A stretch of DNA of 64,000 bases from Moesziomyces globuligerus (taxonomy: Eukaryota > Basidiomycota > Ustilaginomycetes > Ustilaginales > Ustilaginaceae). Shown piece by piece: positions 28,596 to 38,569 of this stretch (position 1 is the first letter of the stretch; each line of letters begins with the position of its first letter). The stretch is from the NCBI GenBank assembly GCA_030849465.1, contig JARVLF010000024.1, positions 1-64,000 on the forward strand. The letters are read 5' to 3'. Under the pieces are notes generated by a model. That model was not told the DNA's origin, ran no database searches, and was given only the letters and a program-made list of their open reading frames with translations. A program made the position numbers and the translations under genes.

Positions 28596-30167
28596 TCAGG
28601 TGGCTGAGTAGAAGTGGTAGTCGTCGATGAGGGGCAGGTAGTCTCCGAGCATGCCGCCGACGATGCCCAGGAGGAATTTGCCCTGGGTCCGTTCGGCGAG
28701 GCTGGCGAGTTTTGGGCGGGTGAAATTGTACCACATTGGGCCGCGGAGCAGGTAGTACCAGAAGGCATTGCCTCGCTTGGACCATTCGGCCTCCTCTACG
28801 GCCGAGATGGGGCGCTTGGCCTTGTCCGCCGGATTGCCGCCCATAAAGATGTTGGCGATGATCGAAGTCAACGGGTTCTGGCCCATCATGGCCGCCATGA
28901 GCGGATTGGCTGCAAACGGATTCTTGTTGGCAGCGCCGGGAGGGCTGAAGGAGCGCGCTCTGAGCTGTTTGGCGAAGTATTCGAGCGCAAAGGAGAGGAC
29001 AAAGGGAAGCGTCGCCCTTCGCCCCCACCTTCGAAGCGCCAAAACGTAGAGGAAAGGACGGAGGATCCAGACGAGTTCGGCAAGCCAGGCGGTGCGATTG
29101 CGAAGGGGACGGACGAGATCCTCGGGCTTGCGCACGTCGTTGACGTTGAGCACGCGCGAGAGTAGGTAGTCGTTGATTTGCGACTCGGACCACGGCTTCA
29201 TTTGAACGGGTGGCGAAGGAGGATCCTTTCGCAAAGCCAGTGGCGAGTGGGCGTCGACGTTTGGTTGCGTGGTGAGGGCCATGGTGGAGGCGGAGAGGCG
29301 AGTTGAATCGACGAGGGTGTCATCCGTATCTGAGCCTGATTGGGCAGCGTTGATGCGCATAGCTCGAAGGTGAGGCGGGCGACGATCGGGCTCGGCGACT
29401 CGTGGCAGCGGTTCAGACTCTGGCTCGTCGTATCCAGGTCGGAGAGAAGCGAGCGTTGGACGCAAGAGGCCGGTACGCGAGCCTTTCCAGAAGCCTTTGG
29501 GCGGCGGCAGCTCGGAGTCGGAGCCGGGCTGGTGTGAGGACGCGGCGGCGCGATCGAGCCTTTGTGACAAGTCGCCCATGGTCTTTGCTCGACCTTGCTC
29601 GAGGGCGGCGGGGTCGACCTCGCGCTCGGGGATGGGCGGCTGGATGGGCATGCGGTTGGAGGAGAGATGAACGAGACTGAGACGGAGGGCTACCTTGATG
29701 GCTTCGATAGCAGCGACCACGTCCCAAGCCTTCCTGCGGCCTAGCTTTCTCCTCGCGACCATCTCTGCGAGCAATTCGAAGTAGCCGATGATGACGAGGG
29801 ATCTGGCGACACGGTCGTAGCCTTTGGAGTTGCGAGAGAAGTGTTGAGTATATCTGGCATGTTCGGAGGGAGCGACACCAGTGATCGCGCTGGTATACTG
29901 GGATACAGTGCGCTTTTCGGACGGGGACGGCGACGAAGACGAAGACGAGTTTGCGTCGGGATTTTGACGGTCGAGGGCGCGGGCTAAGATGGAGTCGTGG
30001 TAGAGGCCGAGCAGGTTCAATGAGGCATAGAGGGCCTCTCCGGCAAGCTCTGCATCCTTGAAACGGCCTGGGAGGAAGTAAGTGATGGAACGAAGCGAGC
30101 TCTCGACTGCGGTGATTTGTGAGGCGTTTTCGAGGAGGAACTCGTCGTACTGCTTGAAGAGCGCCAT
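28596..30167 (-). CDS. PEX16: Peroxisomal membrane biogenesis protein Pex16
   Basis: A 523-residue protein. I start at the ATG at 30167 because MALFKQYDEFLLENASQITA is the conserved Pex16 N-terminus; the frame stays open to 30653 upstream but that part has no family match. Next come VESSLRSITYFLPGRFKDAEL, ARSLVIIGYFELLAEMVARR (a membrane-proximal helix) and, after a disordered insert of about 160 residues, ELVWILRPFLYVLALRRWGR, ALEYFAKQLR and FWYYLLRGPMWYNFTRPKL. Pex16 inserts into the ER or peroxisomal membrane and helps recruit Pex3 and membrane proteins. The acidic/Ser-rich central insert makes it longer than the human protein (336) but similar to other fungal forms. Convergent with PBS2 across about 190 bases. 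Confidence 0.93.
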   Translation of the reverse strand: MALFKQYDEFLLENASQITAVESSLRSITYFLPGRFKDAELAGEALYASLNLLGLYHDSILARALDRQNPDANSSSSSSPSPSEKRTVSQYTSAITGVAPSEHARYTQHFSRNSKGYDRVARSLVIIGYFELLAEMVARRKLGRRKAWDVVAAIEAIKVALRLSLVHLSSNRMPIQPPIPEREVDPAALEQGRAKTMGDLSQRLDRAAASSHQPGSDSELPPPKGFWKGSRTGLLRPTLASLRPGYDEPESEPLPRVAEPDRRPPHLRAMRINAAQSGSDTDDTLVDSTRLSASTMALTTQPNVDAHSPLALRKDPPSPPVQMKPWSESQINDYLLSRVLNVNDVRKPEDLVRPLRNRTAWLAELVWILRPFLYVLALRRWGRRATLPFVLSFALEYFAKQLRARSFSPPGAANKNPFAANPLMAAMMGQNPLTSIIANIFMGGNPADKAKRPISAVEEAEWSKRGNAFWYYLLRGPMWYNFTRPKLASLAERTQGKFLLGIVGGMLGDYLPLIDDYHFYSAT

Positions 30168-30753
30168 GTCGTTCGGCAGCAAAGAGGGAGGCCGAAGTGA
30201 AGTCACACCGTCGGCTGTCCGCTCGATTGGTAGTAGTAGACGATGGCCAGTGGCTGGTGGATGGTGATTGGTGAAAGGATGTGATGCGTTTTGTGGAGCG
30301 AGCAGAGTGGGGCTGAGCTGCCTTTTTTGGGGCCGGTTCGGATCGCGTGCGCTTACCGGACGCAATGCCTTTGAGCACGGCTTTGAAGCCGACGCGCGCA
30401 GTGCACAGCGCACAGAGGACGCGCCCAAGAGCATGTTGAAAGCGGTCGAAGCGCATCGGCTGGATTCCAAACGTACAAACGTATCGGGAGATCGAGATCC
30501 AGTCGGAAATGCGTCTCGGCCCGGCCTCGGGGATGAGGTGGAGCTCAGGGTTCGGCGACAGTCATGGCGCGCGCACGCAAGAGGGCTCCACTGTACGCGA
30601 CTGACAGCCGCATCCCGCATCCCGTCACCAATGATGGCACATTCCTGCCGCATTTTTTTTTCAGCTACTGTAAGCGAGTGGCCAGAATGACGACTTGGAG
30701 CGTCGACCCTGGCTGCAATGACCTTGACCCTTCGGACGCCTTTCTTTCACAGC

Positions 30754-30796
30754 AGCCAGCGCAGCCAGCGCAGCCAGCGCAGCCAGCGCAGCCAGA
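30754..30796. repeat. 9-base minisatellite AGCCAGCGC
   Basis: Four perfect units plus flanking partial units (AGCCAGAG at the right end) in the PEX16-kinase intergenic region. Confidence 0.9.
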
Positions 30797-31156
30797 GAGT
30801 GCAGAGCATCATCACAATGTTGCAGTGGGTCGATCTGCTGGTGGGCTCGGAGCCACGGCAAATGCGGCGAGCGGTGAGTGGGCGCTCAAGTGGGGGCGTG
30901 CAGACAAACAAGACGACGCGGCCACGAAGCCTATCTCACTTTCCGACCCTGGCTCAGTAAGCTTTTTTCTTTCTTTTTTGTCTCTGGCACATCCGCTCCC
31001 GTTCCCCGCTGACGCCTCCACTGAGCGATGACCTCCTCCACGCTCGGCCCACCCGAGCATTCGGTCTGGCAGTCGAACGAGACAATGTGACAAGCTGTGT
31101 GCGACCGATTGAGTTGGCGTCATGCTTATCTGTGGCGCCATCGCTTCTAGGCAGGC

Positions 31157-31212
31157 AGGAACGCATGGACGCAGGAACGCAGGAACGCAGGCACGCAGGC
31201 ACGCAGGCAGAC
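31157..31212. repeat. 8-base minisatellite AGGMACGC
   Basis: Units alternate AGGAACGC and AGGCACGC, with one variant (ATGGACGC), over about 55 bases. Confidence 0.85.
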
Positions 31213-31693
31213 GGCCAGGCAAGCGTGAGAAATGCGCAATCGGTCCGACGCGGCGGGGTCACGCTGCGCGAGAGGCCGCGATAGATACGGGAGGAAAGCA
31301 CTTGTCGGAGTCTCCGCGATTCTGGGCGCGGTGGGCTTCTATCGTCTTGAGACATGCTCCGCAGCTGCTGGGCTTCCATCAGCAGCCTGGCCGCGCCCAC
31401 GAGCTTGCTTCGGTACATCCGCCAAAACCCAGCCAGCCGGCCTGCCAGCCAGCCAGTGAGCCACTATTCCCACTCACCTCGCATCGGCTGAGCCGTCCAG
31501 GGCCATGCCATCCTCCATCGCCCTTTCCGCTTGCTTGCATCCTCTCTCCCACCATCCCACCATCCCACGCCTCCAGGCTGCGACGCCACCATGACCCGCA
31601 TTGGTGCTCGCTAGTCTCCACGATCAGGCCATCCGCATCGCTCTCGACCAAGTCGACTCCCCCTCTCGCATTCCCCCCGTCCCCGCAGCCATT

Positions 31694-34600
31694 ATGGCAC
31701 CCTCCTCGCGTCGTCCGTCGCCCGGGGCGGCTGAACAACAGCCGTCGGAGCCCTCGACCATCGCAGGATCTAGGAACTCCAACCATACCTCCTCTTCCTC
31801 TTCCTCGTCCTCGTCCTCAAAATTCAGGACCCCTTGGCCCTTGGAAACATTCTGGTCCAGCTCCATCCGCAAGCAATCGCCTGCAAAATCTCGCTCTCCC
31901 GTCTCGCCCGAACCGCCCCCGCTCGGTCCACCGCTTGCGAGCTCCTACGAAAGCTGCCCGGACCAGGCTTACGACCTGAGCGATCTGCCCCTCACTCCCC
32001 CGGACTCAGGCGGCTCTGCCTTCGACCTCGACCCTTCGTCCACGGCTCGACCACGCCCTCATGTCCAGCAAACCCCTTCGCTGCTTCCGGCCCCTCCGCT
32101 CCCAGATCACACCAAGCCCACCGAGACGGCGCGTAGCAAGAACGACATCTTCAACTCGCCCATCTCCTGGCTCACCCCTCCCTCACGCATCACATCCGTC
32201 CCGCCCAGCCAGCTCGACATGCACGCGCCTCCACCATCCAAAAACTCGTCCTTCTTCTCCTCATTCGGCTCCGGCTCTTCTCCGCAGCCACCCCTCCACC
32301 CTCCGCCGCCACCCTCTCGCCCGTCCGCCGCTGTCGCACTTTCATCGTTCGCACAGACCCCGACCAACATCACCAGCCAGCCCACACTCAAGCATGCGCC
32401 AGTCCTATCCGCATCGACGCCAGCCAGCCCCTCAGCTCCAAAGCAGCAAGCAACCGGCCGCAGCAAGGGCCACTCGCGCAACTCCTCACTAGGCCGTGCT
32501 AGCTCCGAGGAGTGCCTCCAGGAGGAAGCCAGGATACGTGCAACCAAGCACGTCGACTTTCGGCTCTGCCCAACAAGCGAATTCCTCCTTGGCGAAGGCC
32601 GCCATTGCTCCGTCTACTTGGGCAGTTTCCTACCGCAACCTGACTCGTGTCCGAGTGCGGACAACATGTGGCATCTCTGCGCAATCAAGCGTCTCCACGC
32701 CGATCGTCAAAGCCAACTGCTCGGTCTAGACGAGGCCTTTGCACTTCGTCGCCTCGGCATGCATCCCAACATCATCCAGCTTATCGACATTCGCGATGAA
32801 GTCGAGTTTCCAACAGCGTCTGAAGCCTCGGGCCCCGATTCGAACGTCGCACGCTCAGATGCTGCCTCCGCAGGGCTCGGCCTCGGCCTCGGACTGCCAC
32901 GCACAGACGGCCGCGGCAAGTCATCCACGTCCCACGCGCATGCAAACCACTCCAGGTCGACGAGTGATATGACCGGCAGGGATGAAATCCTGTTCGAGAC
33001 ACGCTCCCACAAGCGCGCGCTCGCACACGAAACCGACGTCCAAGCTGCACGCGGCCTCTTCCCCGTCGCTCCCCAAAGAATTGGCCCAAAAGTCCGCAGC
33101 AGAGTCGTCACAGCCGAGCACCATCCAACAGACCTTCATCCTAATCCAACCTTCCTAGTGCATGCGCCCGACGGCGAAGCGTCCGACGCCAGCAGAGAAT
33201 CCCATCATGGCGACGTTCAGATCCAAGGCAGTTCTGTGCGGAAATCGGCCAACCAAGTCCTCGGCCCTCCGCGTCTGCTCATCTTGCTCGAGCTTCTACC
33301 GCACAATCTTGCGCTCTACGCCAGGAAGCACGCCGACCGCATTGATCTGCAGCAGTGGCTCGAGTGGGCTCACCAGATGGCCGACGCCGTCGTCTTCTTG
33401 CACGGAAAGGGATGCGTGCACGCCGACATCAAGAAGGAGAACATGCTCCTCACCGACAGCCTCGAAATCAAGCTCTGCGACTTCAACTCGGCTGTCTTTC
33501 CCAACCCGAACGACCCTCCTCGCGATGGGCTTGGCCTAGGCACGCCCGCTTACTGCGCCCCCGAACTCAGCCGCGCCACGGGAGGCCCGACCGCCACAAG
33601 TTTCTCGTATCCGATCGACATCTTCTCGCTCGGTGCCGTGCTCTACTCGCTTGCCGTCGGCTTGGAGCCCTTCAGCAAGGCGCGCAGCGTAGTCGAGATG
33701 CTGCATCGCAAGCGACTCTTTTTCGAGAGCGAAGAGAACGATCGCGCCTCGCGCCTTGCGGTCGAGGCGGGCAGCAACCCCAACAGTCAGCCAGCCAGTC
33801 GCAGCGGCAGTCTGCGTGGCCGCCACCAGAAGTCCTCGTCCGCTTCTACCAACGAGGTCCCGGGCGGTGTCGCTTCGCCCGCACAGCTTACATCTTCGCT
33901 TAACCGTCTCCTGCAATTCGGCTCTCCGGCCTCATGTGCGCCCAGGCGCGATGCGAGCAATGACAGCCTCGAGAGCGTGGCTTCGAGCATCACCACCATC
34001 GCTGGGCGCCATCCGAGCCCACTGGCAGTCTCGCGGCTGCTGGAGCCGACCAACGAGCCACGCGGGCTGTTGGTCGACCCTAACACGCCTATGCGCAAGA
34101 GCTCGCTGCTGCGCGAACTAGGAAAGGCGGATGTGCGACGATCCACATCCACGGGTGGGCATAATGCCACGGTGGCCGGCAGTGCGGCGTTGCAAAGGCT
34201 GAGGATCTCGCGTGATGAGGGCACCAGCGCCCTCGCTTCCCCGGTCACCGCAGCCGGATCGGACCAGACGGAACACAGCGACGCGGGAGCGGCGACCAAG
34301 AAGGGTGCAGCTGTTCAGCGCATGGCGAAGCTCGAGGTGACGTCCCGTCCCGACTGGCTGCGACGCACGTCGTCGTATGGCGACGAGGTGCGAGCCCAGA
34401 GCGCTCAATTGGGCACATTGGGCGCCGTCGCAATCGCCCGAGTCCCCACATCGGAGCCGGGTACAGAGCGTACGGACGAGCTGGCTAGCACGCCCACCAA
34501 GCCCAGCCGACTACGCGCCATGTTTCCGCCCTCATCCGCGTCCTTGCATGCCGATGGCGAGCATCAAGAGTCGACGGATCCGAAGCACCTGGCTCCGATC

Positions 34601-34810
34601 GAGGACGTCGCATCCGAATGGGAGGCTTACTCGCCCGATCTGCGTCCGTATGCCGACGGTCACCCCGCCATCATCCTCACCGCCGGTGGCCGGCTTCCGG
34701 ACTGGGCACGAGACCTCCTCCGTGACATGCTCCAGGCTGACCCTGCTGCTAGACCCACGGCTCATCAGGTGCGCGACCGCCTGCGCACCGCAGGCACCTC
34801 CTCCACTTGA
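31694..34810 (+). CDS. Atypical Ser/Thr protein kinase with HAD and DFN motifs
   Basis: A 1038-residue protein from the ATG at 31694 (MAPSSRRPSPG); the frame is open from a TTG upstream. A Ser/Pro-rich N-terminus of about 290 residues precedes the kinase domain. Visible subdomains: LLGEGRHCSVYLG (~299), AIKRLH with the VAIK-type Lys (~331), HADIKKENMLL (~575), LCDFNSAVF (~595), GTPAYCAPELS (~618) and YPIDIFSLGAVLYSLAVG. Two large insertions interrupt it: about 150 residues after the C-helix, and about 330 between subdomains X and XI, so the last helix (DLLRDMLQADPAARPTAHQV) is at the extreme C-terminus. HRD is HAD and DFG is DFN; the catalytic Asp residues and Lys remain, so activity is plausible. 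I cannot assign it to a named family. Confidence 0.8.
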   Translation: MAPSSRRPSPGAAEQQPSEPSTIAGSRNSNHTSSSSSSSSSSKFRTPWPLETFWSSSIRKQSPAKSRSPVSPEPPPLGPPLASSYESCPDQAYDLSDLPLTPPDSGGSAFDLDPSSTARPRPHVQQTPSLLPAPPLPDHTKPTETARSKNDIFNSPISWLTPPSRITSVPPSQLDMHAPPPSKNSSFFSSFGSGSSPQPPLHPPPPPSRPSAAVALSSFAQTPTNITSQPTLKHAPVLSASTPASPSAPKQQATGRSKGHSRNSSLGRASSEECLQEEARIRATKHVDFRLCPTSEFLLGEGRHCSVYLGSFLPQPDSCPSADNMWHLCAIKRLHADRQSQLLGLDEAFALRRLGMHPNIIQLIDIRDEVEFPTASEASGPDSNVARSDAASAGLGLGLGLPRTDGRGKSSTSHAHANHSRSTSDMTGRDEILFETRSHKRALAHETDVQAARGLFPVAPQRIGPKVRSRVVTAEHHPTDLHPNPTFLVHAPDGEASDASRESHHGDVQIQGSSVRKSANQVLGPPRLLILLELLPHNLALYARKHADRIDLQQWLEWAHQMADAVVFLHGKGCVHADIKKENMLLTDSLEIKLCDFNSAVFPNPNDPPRDGLGLGTPAYCAPELSRATGGPTATSFSYPIDIFSLGAVLYSLAVGLEPFSKARSVVEMLHRKRLFFESEENDRASRLAVEAGSNPNSQPASRSGSLRGRHQKSSSASTNEVPGGVASPAQLTSSLNRLLQFGSPASCAPRRDASNDSLESVASSITTIAGRHPSPLAVSRLLEPTNEPRGLLVDPNTPMRKSSLLRELGKADVRRSTSTGGHNATVAGSAALQRLRISRDEGTSALASPVTAAGSDQTEHSDAGAATKKGAAVQRMAKLEVTSRPDWLRRTSSYGDEVRAQSAQLGTLGAVAIARVPTSEPGTERTDELASTPTKPSRLRAMFPPSSASLHADGEHQESTDPKHLAPIEDVASEWEAYSPDLRPYADGHPAIILTAGGRLPDWARDLLRDMLQADPAARPTAHQVRDRLRTAGTSST

Positions 34811-34965
34811 GCTCACCACGTCTCAGCTTCCACATCGATACCCGGCTCATTGCTTTAGCTTTGCAGCCATCTTTCAACCCCATGTTTCTAGCGAGTGCGC
34901 GCGTGTGCAAACTCTGTGGTTGTGTGAGACGCAAAATCTTCGCGTTTGAGTCTGATGTAGTCGGC

Positions 34966-37746
34966 TCAGATCCACTTGAGCCATGCCTGTTTGGTGTCGG
35001 ACGAGATCTTCTCCACCACTACCTTGATCAAGGGTTTCGAAGCGCCTCTTGAGCCGTCATCGGCGTCGGAGCCTGTTCGCCCTATTGACTGCGGATGGGG
35101 GATGTGCGGGACGAATGCGCCTCCCTCTTGACCCTCATCTGCGTCTTGATCCGGTATCGACGCCGATCCGCCCTTGCTGTTTCCGCTATGCGTGTGTAGG
35201 ACCAAGTCGATAGTCGGTACGTGTCTGCGGTACGTCGGACTGCTAGGACCGGACGCGACGCTACGCATATCACCCCTGCTGCACTCGGCTTCCTCTTCCT
35301 CGTCTTCTTCCTCCTCTGACAGCACCTCGCCCTGACTATGCAGGTCGTACAAAGACCCGACCATGCCCTCGGTCGGTTTGTACGCTGACTGAGATCGCGG
35401 CCAGCGCCTCCCGCCGTCGAAACGCGCGCCCGGATCCGACACAATCGAACTCGCAAGGTCCCAGGCCCCATCGCCTGCATTCCGCCCAGCATCCTCGGAG
35501 CTCTGGCGCGTCCTGCGCGCCGGCTTGGCTCTGTCTTGTGACTGGGGGGCTGCGTCGCTCGATGAGATCGTGCTGGAACGTCGGCGCGGCCGGAGGAATC
35601 CACGGCGATGATTGCGTTTGCGCTCACGGTCGAGCCCTTCGAGGATCTCAATACCAGTCCGCCCAAGAATCCCGTCGCCTTCATCGGACACTTGTGCGGC
35701 AGCCCCTCGCCGACGATTAAGAGTGCCTACGTCGTTCGCCGACGCCATGCGCTGGTGTCGCGTGTAGACCCGGCTGTCAATTCGGTTCGTGGCGACACCA
35801 AATGGAGAGGCTGGCATCTTGCCGTCCAGCGTGGAGGCCTGGGGCAGAGAGGACGAGATCGTGACACTCGCGTTGGACTGGGCAGTTTGCGGAAGCTCGT
35901 TCTCGAAGTCGTCGTCTGCGACGACATCCGTTTCAGCAGCTTGAAGGAGGGCCTTGCGGTATGATTCAGACGCCCTGATGCCGATGGGCCTCCTGTCCTG
36001 CTCGAGCGCTCCAGAAGAGATTGTGCGAGAGATGGGTGGCTTGCTGGCGCCAAGATGGTTCGGAGACGGATCAGATGCCTGGACGGTGCCCACCACATGT
36101 CCGTCTGAATCTAGAGACGCCTTGAAGCCGTCCAGTGTTTCCAGCCTGTCGACAGAGACTTCTTGCACCTCTTGCCTGATGAGCTTCTTCTCGCGAGCAC
36201 ACACGTCGAGAGGACCTTCGTCGGGAGAACGGAGACTCTGAACCAGAGTCCAGCCTTGGCCGCGCATGACGCTCATCTGCTTTTCGAATTTGGTTTCGTC
36301 AAAGTACGGATCCTGCTCGAAGATCTTTCTGAGCCCTCGGGTGGTTTGCTGCCACCACGCCGGATCGTTGAGGATGGGAAGCAGATGCTGGCGTGTAGCG
36401 TCGGAGAAGGGTAGACCGATGAGATCGCTTGGAAGGAAAAGCCATCCGAAGGGGTATTGGCGAATCTCGTTGGGATGCTTGATGGGGAAGGAGAGCGAGT
36501 TGTCGATCGCACCGATTTTCATCTCGTCCGTGTCGGCGTCATGCCGGATCATGAAGTTGTCGAGCCCGCGGTCAGTGTTGCGCATGAGGAAGTCCAGGAC
36601 GACGAGGCGCTCGAGCTGCAGGCGGAATTGCTCCATGCGTTTAGGCGTCCAGCAGAATCCATCGGAGTGGGCGCCATCAGGAACAGGCGAGCTGGTGGCG
36701 TCAGCCTCCACTCCAGGCGACGGCGATAAGGAAGATGCATGCGATGTAGAGCCGTCGTTCAGGTCTTGCCACGAAGGACGGCAGAGAAGGATGCGCTTAA
36801 AGGCGACGCCGCAATTGCGCAAGCGCGCGCGTTCCTTTTTGCGGGAGACCTTGTGCGCTCGGCTTTCTTCGTCCATGTCGCGGATGAGCATCGTCTTGCT
36901 TCGGGTGCGAGAGGGCCAAGGATGCTTGCGCAAGAAGTCGGAAGCGTTCACGTAGCCCTTGAGAAAGGTCTGGTAGCTTCCAATCTTGTTGGGAAGGGGA
37001 ACATTGTCCTTCTCGTATGCCATGCGGTCGTTGAATGCGTAGTGGAAGGTGGGAGAGGAGAGTTCCACTAGTTCGGTCCTGGGCACCATTTCGAGCGCGA
37101 GGCGCGAGTCGAGGTATGAAGCGCCAACCTCGGAGAGGTACGAAAAGTTGGGAATGAGACATGGTCGACCCATGGCCCACCACAAGTACTTGCGTAAGAA
37201 TTGTCGTTTGGGGTTCAGATTGCCGTAAGGCTCTTCGTCCTTTGGCTTGAAGACGGCCACGACGGTAGTGGGTGCGCTCGAGTGGGAGGCGTCGCCAGTC
37301 TTGGTCGCACCATTGGGAGCATCGACGGAGGAGGATTCGGACAGGACACGAATGAAGTAAGAGCCACTGGAACCGGTTGCGATCATCTTGGGATAGATGC
37401 GCTTGCTGATAGCATGCTTGACTCGGTCCACCTGATGCTGGAATTCTGCGGATGACATTGCGGTGACCTCGTGGCGAGAGTCGCGCCGAGCAGCCTGACG
37501 TTTGAGGTCGAGAACGCGCTGAGCGTTGCCGACACCATCGAAGTGGGAGACGAGCACGGTGGGCTTGGCCTGCCGTTGGGCTTTGCCGCGGAACTTGCGG
37601 GTCACGGCGGCCTTCCACTTCCTAAACCTCGCATCAAAGTCGAGCTCGTTCTGGGCGAGGCTGTGTGATTGGCGAGGTTGTGCGTTGCCAGCGCTGGATG
37701 CGCGCGCCAGCAGAGGCGAGCGTTCGTCAGATTCGTGGGAGTCCAT
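34966..37746 (-). CDS. LSB6: Type II phosphatidylinositol 4-kinase (Lsb6-like)
   Basis: A 926-residue protein from the ATG at 37746. The catalytic half is N-terminal: KMIATGSSGSYFIRV (nucleotide loop, ~125), VVAVFKPKDEEPYGNLNPK (ATP-contacting Lys), CLIPNFSYLSEVGASYLDSR, RNTDRGLDNFMIRHD (catalytic loop, ~389) and KIGAIDNSLSFPIKHP (DFG-equivalent D-N, ~410). The N-terminal MDSHESDERSPLL recalls an acidic dileucine sorting signal. It phosphorylates phosphatidylinositol to PI4P on endosomal, vacuolar or plasma membranes; yeast Lsb6 also aids endosome motility through Las17. The C-terminal 430 residues are disordered and rich in Ser, Arg and acidic residues, much longer than the yeast protein (607). 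The very end (LIKVVVEKISSDTKQAWLKW) is an amphipathic helix. The palmitoylation CCPCC motif of animal PI4KII is not present. Confidence 0.9.
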   Translation of the reverse strand: MDSHESDERSPLLARASSAGNAQPRQSHSLAQNELDFDARFRKWKAAVTRKFRGKAQRQAKPTVLVSHFDGVGNAQRVLDLKRQAARRDSRHEVTAMSSAEFQHQVDRVKHAISKRIYPKMIATGSSGSYFIRVLSESSSVDAPNGATKTGDASHSSAPTTVVAVFKPKDEEPYGNLNPKRQFLRKYLWWAMGRPCLIPNFSYLSEVGASYLDSRLALEMVPRTELVELSSPTFHYAFNDRMAYEKDNVPLPNKIGSYQTFLKGYVNASDFLRKHPWPSRTRSKTMLIRDMDEESRAHKVSRKKERARLRNCGVAFKRILLCRPSWQDLNDGSTSHASSLSPSPGVEADATSSPVPDGAHSDGFCWTPKRMEQFRLQLERLVVLDFLMRNTDRGLDNFMIRHDADTDEMKIGAIDNSLSFPIKHPNEIRQYPFGWLFLPSDLIGLPFSDATRQHLLPILNDPAWWQQTTRGLRKIFEQDPYFDETKFEKQMSVMRGQGWTLVQSLRSPDEGPLDVCAREKKLIRQEVQEVSVDRLETLDGFKASLDSDGHVVGTVQASDPSPNHLGASKPPISRTISSGALEQDRRPIGIRASESYRKALLQAAETDVVADDDFENELPQTAQSNASVTISSSLPQASTLDGKMPASPFGVATNRIDSRVYTRHQRMASANDVGTLNRRRGAAAQVSDEGDGILGRTGIEILEGLDRERKRNHRRGFLRPRRRSSTISSSDAAPQSQDRAKPARRTRQSSEDAGRNAGDGAWDLASSIVSDPGARFDGGRRWPRSQSAYKPTEGMVGSLYDLHSQGEVLSEEEEDEEEEAECSRGDMRSVASGPSSPTYRRHVPTIDLVLHTHSGNSKGGSASIPDQDADEGQEGGAFVPHIPHPQSIGRTGSDADDGSRGASKPLIKVVVEKISSDTKQAWLKWI

Positions 37747-38569
37747 GGTGATTGAAGGCGGAGTGGACGCTGGACTAGAGTGGTTTGAACTGGCGCTGCG
37801 GGGCGTGGTGGAGCTTGCGCTCAGCCCAAATGCGATCGAGGCGATTCCACCAAAGTCGACATGCTGACGTCTCGTACGTCTCGAAAGCCAGGTCGCAGAT
37901 GGTGCTCGAGACGAGCGTAGAGAGGCTGAGTTGAGGGGAGCATTCAGCCGGGCTCGTGCGCCCAGCTCAGTCAGAGTTCGGCTGGCCAGAAGTGTGATTT
38001 TTGGGATGCAGGGTCAGGGTGCTGCTCGCCTGCTCGCCCTGAGCATGGCCAGCACGCGCAGTGCTTGCAGGCGAGCGACGTGCATCAGCTTGCATCATCT
38101 GGACACGCTCGGATCGCCCGCTCGGTATGGCCTCGATTCTCCACCTGGCCGTCATTCGCATGCACAGCTGCTCTAACATTTCTCGCAAATTCGCAGACGT
38201 GAGTGCCGCACCGTCGGCGTCTCCACTTCAGGGTGCAGGTCAAGCCACACTCGAAGCTCTGATTTCACAGATGGTGCAAACAGGGCGCTGGGCGAGTTGG
38301 GACGGCCCAACACGGCGCATGCGTGAGGTTGCTGCGCGGGCGCGGCGCAAGCAACACACTTCGGCTTGATTCTGAAAATCAACACCCACCGACAGCCAAG
38401 GTACGACTCTTGCGCTCGGAACCATCAACATCCTCATCACCGCCACGCTGCATCGCTTCAGGAGATCGGATCAGCCGACAGCCGCCATATTTGATCTATC
38501 TTGACACCACTCGACACCACCCGACACTACCTACAGGGCCGGGCTGGGCTCCTGGACGTCTCCTTGGCC
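37747..38569. promoter_or_regulatory. Divergent promoter of LSB6 and CLIP-170-like genes
   Basis: About 820 bases with no gene supported. The right end (38490-38570) has repeated CGACACCAC/TGACACCAC units shortly before the CLIP-170-like ATG. Confidence 0.45.

Larger units (their letters stand above)
30168..31693. promoter_or_regulatory. Divergent region of PEX16 and atypical kinase with minisatellites
   Basis: Contains two minisatellites (30754-30796 and 31157-31212) and a poly-T run near 30651-30661. The stretch 31440-31690 is pyrimidine-rich, probable leader of the kinase gene. No gene supported. Confidence 0.45.

Noticed and set aside
30754..31212. Possible CRISPR-like arrays
   Set aside because: Units are 8-9 bases, directly adjacent, with no spacers. 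These are minisatellites in a eukaryotic genome.
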